Source of the DNA: Chryseobacterium indologenes
Lineage (GTDB): Bacteria; Bacteroidota; Bacteroidia; Flavobacteriales; Weeksellaceae
DNA: 64,000 bases
NCBI GenBank assembly: GCA_016025055.1
Contig: CP065590.1
Location: forward strand, 310,001-374,000
Direction: 5' to 3'
Below, in pieces: positions 61,444 to 64,000 of this stretch. The notes under the pieces were generated by a model, which saw only the letters and a list, made by a program, of their open reading frames with translations, did no database searches and was not told the origin of the DNA. A program made the translations under genes and the position numbers. Every line of letters begins with the position of its first letter. Position 1 is the first letter of the stretch.

Positions 61444-62412
61444 ATGGAAATTTTGGATATTCTCATTATCGGAGCCGGACCGATCGGCTTAAACTGTGCT
61501 ATTGAAGCTAAGAAAAACAATCTAAACTACCTTATCATAGAAAAAGGAACTATTGTCAATTCACTATACAATTATCCTTTATACATGAGATTTTTTTCCA
61601 CTGCCGAAAAACTGGAAATCGATGAGATTCCTTTCATCTCTACAGCACCGAAACCTGGCAGGCAGGAAGCTTTGGAATATTACCAGGGTATTGCAAGGCA
61701 AAAACAAATGAATATTCACCTGTATGAAAAAGTCCTGACAGTTTCGAAAAATGATGGTCTCTTTACCATTGAAACTTCGAAATCAAAATATACCGCCAGA
61801 CATGTCGTCATCGCAACAGGTTTTTATGATATTCCCAATCTGATGCATATTCCGGGAGAAGATCTTCCAAAAGTCCGACATTATTATACGGAACCTTATC
61901 CTTATACCAGACAAAAAATTGTGGTAGTGGGATCCAGTAATTCCGCAGTAGACGCTGCTTTGGAAACCTACAGGAAAGGAGCTGACGTCACTATGATCAT
62001 CCGACATTCCGAGATTTCAAAAAGTGTGAAATACTGGGTAAAACCGGATATTGAAAACAGAATTGCTGAAGGAAGTATCAAAGCATATTTCAATTCTGAA
62101 ATTATTGAGATCAAGGAGCATTCTGTTCTGTTCAAAGATGAAAATAATCAGATCCATGAGATTGAAAATGACTTTGTACTGGCGATGACCGGCTATCTTC
62201 CCGACTTCGACTTTTTAAAAGGCTCAGGAATTGAACTGAATGGTGACTGCCTGAATCCTGTTTACAATACGGAGACTATGGAAACCAATATTCCCAACTT
62301 ATATCTGGCGGGAGTGGTATGTGGTGGAAAAGATACGCACCTTTGGTTTATTGAAAATTCACGAGTTCACGCCCGTATGATCGTTAATAACATTCTTTCC
62401 GGTAGAGCCTGA
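61444..62412 (+). CDS. YpdA-family bacillithiol disulfide reductase-like flavoprotein
   Basis: A 322-residue two-Rossmann flavoprotein: G-A-G-P-I-G-L-N-C-A for FAD at the N-terminus, V-V-G-S-S-N-S-A-V-D-A-A for NADPH in the middle, and a C-terminal N-L-Y-L-A-G-V-V. There is no CxxC active site, as in YpdA, the reductase of bacillithiol disulfide. The start at ATG 61444 (M-E-I-L-D-I-L-I) is used instead of the longer frame. The redox partner thiol in this organism is inferred. Confidence 0.85.
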   Translation: MEILDILIIGAGPIGLNCAIEAKKNNLNYLIIEKGTIVNSLYNYPLYMRFFSTAEKLEIDEIPFISTAPKPGRQEALEYYQGIARQKQMNIHLYEKVLTVSKNDGLFTIETSKSKYTARHVVIATGFYDIPNLMHIPGEDLPKVRHYYTEPYPYTRQKIVVVGSSNSAVDAALETYRKGADVTMIIRHSEISKSVKYWVKPDIENRIAEGSIKAYFNSEIIEIKEHSVLFKDENNQIHEIENDFVLAMTGYLPDFDFLKGSGIELNGDCLNPVYNTETMETNIPNLYLAGVVCGGKDTHLWFIENSRVHARMIVNNILSGRA

Positions 62413-62469
62413 AGGGATTACAATAATAATTTCGACCTATTTGTATAATAAAAGTTTTACAGTCAAGAG

Positions 62470-62505
62470 AAACCCAGCTGAATAGTGTTCAGCTGGGTTT
62501 TGTTT
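62470..62505. terminator. Bidirectional terminator between ypdA-like gene and MFS gene
   Basis: A 13-pair perfect stem AAACCCAGCTGAA/TTCAGCTGGGTTT with loop TAGTG between converging genes. Confidence 0.88.
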
Positions 62506-62526
62506 ATTGGGTAAGAAAATATGAGC

Positions 62527-63764
62527 TTAGGCTACATTCTTTTCCGCTTTATTCTTGTCCTTAAGCATCCATGGAACAATAAAATAAAATCCTATTGCTA
62601 TGGCCGTTGCCAGTAGGCCTGTCCCGATCCAAAGTACCGTGAAGCCCAGTTTATCCGCTATCACTGTTCCTATATAAGGTGTAATGATAAACGCCAGGGA
62701 AAATGACATCCCGTTCAGCCCCATGTAAGCGCCTTTATTATTTTCTCCCGACCGTAAAGCTGTAATGGTGGACATAAAAGGCAGGGTCCAGATTTCTCCG
62801 ATACACAAAATCGTCATCGAAACAAGTAATGCTGCCAAAGTATAATCAAAAGCCAGCATCGCATAGGAAAAACCACACAATAAGGTTCCGGCAAGCATGG
62901 TAAATGCCAGTGTGAAATATTTCTCAGCAATCTGCACGAATCCCATTTCAAGCAGGACAATCAGGAATCCACTATATCCAAGAATGAACCCTATATTCTG
63001 CTGACTCAGATGCGCGGTATCTTTGTAAAAAATAGTAAGTGTGCTGAATAACTGAAAGAAACAAATGGAAAACAGCATACAAAACAAACTGTATACTAAA
63101 AATTTACCATCACGATAGGGAGAGTTTTCTTTTTTACAACAATGGCTTCTTTTACTTTTTTAGCATTCTGTCTCGCCAATTTCGTACGTTTTTTGAAAAA
63201 CCAAATATACATAAGCCCTGCCAGTAAAGCAGCTAAGGCATTACTGAAAAACAGGAATTCATATGAAATTGCAGATAAGATTCCTCCCAACGCAGGCCCA
63301 ATGGAAAACCCCAGATTTACAGCCATCCTGTTTAATGAAAATGCCCTTGTAATATTTTCAGGCTTGGCGTATTTTGTAATAGCCACGGAATTTGCAGGAC
63401 GAAAAGTTTCACTGACAATACTCTGGGCCAGAATAATTGCCGCCAATCCTACTTCAGTCTTAAATAACGGAATCAGACAGAATAAAGGAACACTCAATAA
63501 TAAGCTCAAACTCTGCACTCTGTATTCACCTATTTTATCAGTAATCATTCCGCCCAGCCATGAACCAATCACGGAACCAATACCGAAAAAGCTCAGTACA
63601 ATCCCGGAATTTTCAATACTAAAATGTAGATGATCCGTCATATAAACTCCCAGGAACGGAAGAACCATAGAACCGGCTCTGTTGATGAGCATTACCAACG
63701 CCAGCATCCAACTCTCTTGCGAGAGTCCTTTAAAAGAACTCGTATAGATGTTAATTAATCTCAC
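62527..63764 (-). pseudogene. MFS transporter, frameshifted in A-run at 63130-63135
   Basis: The N-terminal frame holds helices 1-6, with L-A-L-V-M-L-I-N-R-A-G-S-M-V and G-S-V-I-G-S-W-L-G-G-M-I-T-D-K-I-G (the MFS motif A loop), to V-V-K-K. Adding one A gives E-N-S-P-Y-R-D-G-K-F-L-V-Y-S-L and helices 7-12, about 412 residues. The GTG at 63764 is used as start, because a TAAATTTG promoter box (63801-63794) lies after the earlier ATG at 63806. The frameshift is probably a sequencing slip. Substrate unknown. Confidence 0.85.
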
Positions 63765-63913
63765 AATAGTATTTAGGGGGAAATATGAAAATGCAAATTT
63801 AGACAAAAATAGCCTGAAAGTGCTTTATATAGACCATTTTTTATAAATAACATTCATAAAGACAGACTATCATCTGTGTCTTTAGGAATCAAAATATTAT
63901 TACTCTGTAAAAA

Positions 63914-63950
63914 TTGATTACAATTTATTCCATTTTTAAATTGTAATCAA
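63914..63950. promoter_or_regulatory. 13-bp inverted repeat before the last gene
   Basis: TTGATTACAATTT and its exact complement AAATTGTAATCAA are separated by 11 bases and end one base before an ATG. As DNA it looks like an operator; as RNA it would fold over the ribosome site. Confidence 0.5.
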
Positions 63951-63951
63951 A

Positions 63952-64000
63952 ATGAGTCTTGTCAACTTAAATAAGCACACTGCTTTTGAGATTGCTTCAC
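63952..64000 (+). CDS. Possible 5' end of a gene running off the window
   Basis: An open frame M-S-L-V-N-L-N-K-H-T-A-F-E-I-A-S continues to the window edge. It is too short to identify; its position after the inverted repeat is the only support. Confidence 0.4.
   Translation, partial: MSLVNLNKHTAFEIAS

Noticed and set aside
63765..63806. ATG at 63806 as the start of the MFS gene
   Set aside because: A TAAATTTG promoter box at 63801-63794 lies downstream of it, and the family N-terminus fits the GTG at 63764.
1..64000. CRISPR arrays, tRNA or rRNA genes, transposases, integrases and phage genes
   Set aside because: None was seen by reading both strands: no regular spaced repeats, no cloverleaf with a CCA-type end, and no mobile-element protein motifs.

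Overview
The window reads as chromosomal DNA of a low-GC flavobacterium, most likely Chryseobacterium or a close relative in the Weeksellaceae. The signs are flavobacterial promoters (TTG or TTTG, about 20 bases, then TAnnTTTG), a T9SS C-terminal sorting domain on a PNGase F-like protein, a complete Bat/MoxR operon, a mevalonate-pathway gene (diphosphomevalonate decarboxylase), separate purE and purK, and a YpdA-like reductase. No rRNA, tRNA, CRISPR array, phage or insertion sequence was seen. The species assignment is inference.

Layout. 1-21.6 kb is housekeeping and transport: FUSC protein, phosphopantetheinyl transferase, HugZ-like protein, ahcY, purE, an EamA transporter, an esterase, a cation/proton antiporter, purK, TauE/SafE with DUF1634, mvaD, an acyl-CoA ligase and an SDR. 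21.9-24.5 kb, on the minus strand, is the most interesting locus: two microviridin-type graspetide precursors followed by two ATP-grasp ligases, a ribosomal peptide pathway predicted to make multicyclic protease-inhibitor-like peptides. 24.6-33.3 kb holds a hydrolase, pdxJ, an MscS channel, ung, an acyltransferase and mutS2. Around 34.4 kb is a clear cobalamin riboswitch with no B12 gene behind it. 36.8-39.3 kb has a PadR-PspC pair and a tiny amphipathic peptide ORF with its own terminator. 39.3-41.6 kb has an acyltransferase, a hotdog thioesterase and isochorismate synthase (menaquinone side). 42.5-50.4 kb is the moxR-GNAT-DUF58-batA-batB-TPR-batD operon. 50.7-53.6 kb encodes secreted proteins, and the rest holds rlmB, YfhO, a glycosyltransferase, a YpdA-like reductase and an MFS transporter.

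Sequence quality. Eight genes (DUF1634, acyl-CoA ligase, acyltransferase 3, mutS2, padR, batA, rlmB, MFS) are each broken by one single-base indel, mostly in short homopolymers, and every one reads through to a normal-length protein when that base is corrected. I interpret these mainly as sequencing or assembly errors, not real pseudogenes. They are annotated as whole genes with the indel position.

Intergenic DNA contains several repeats: a GC-rich flavobacterial element, a double-hairpin repeat, and two diverged copies of an element that may be the remains of a four-helix-bundle protein gene. Convergent genes are usually separated by strong bidirectional hairpin terminators.
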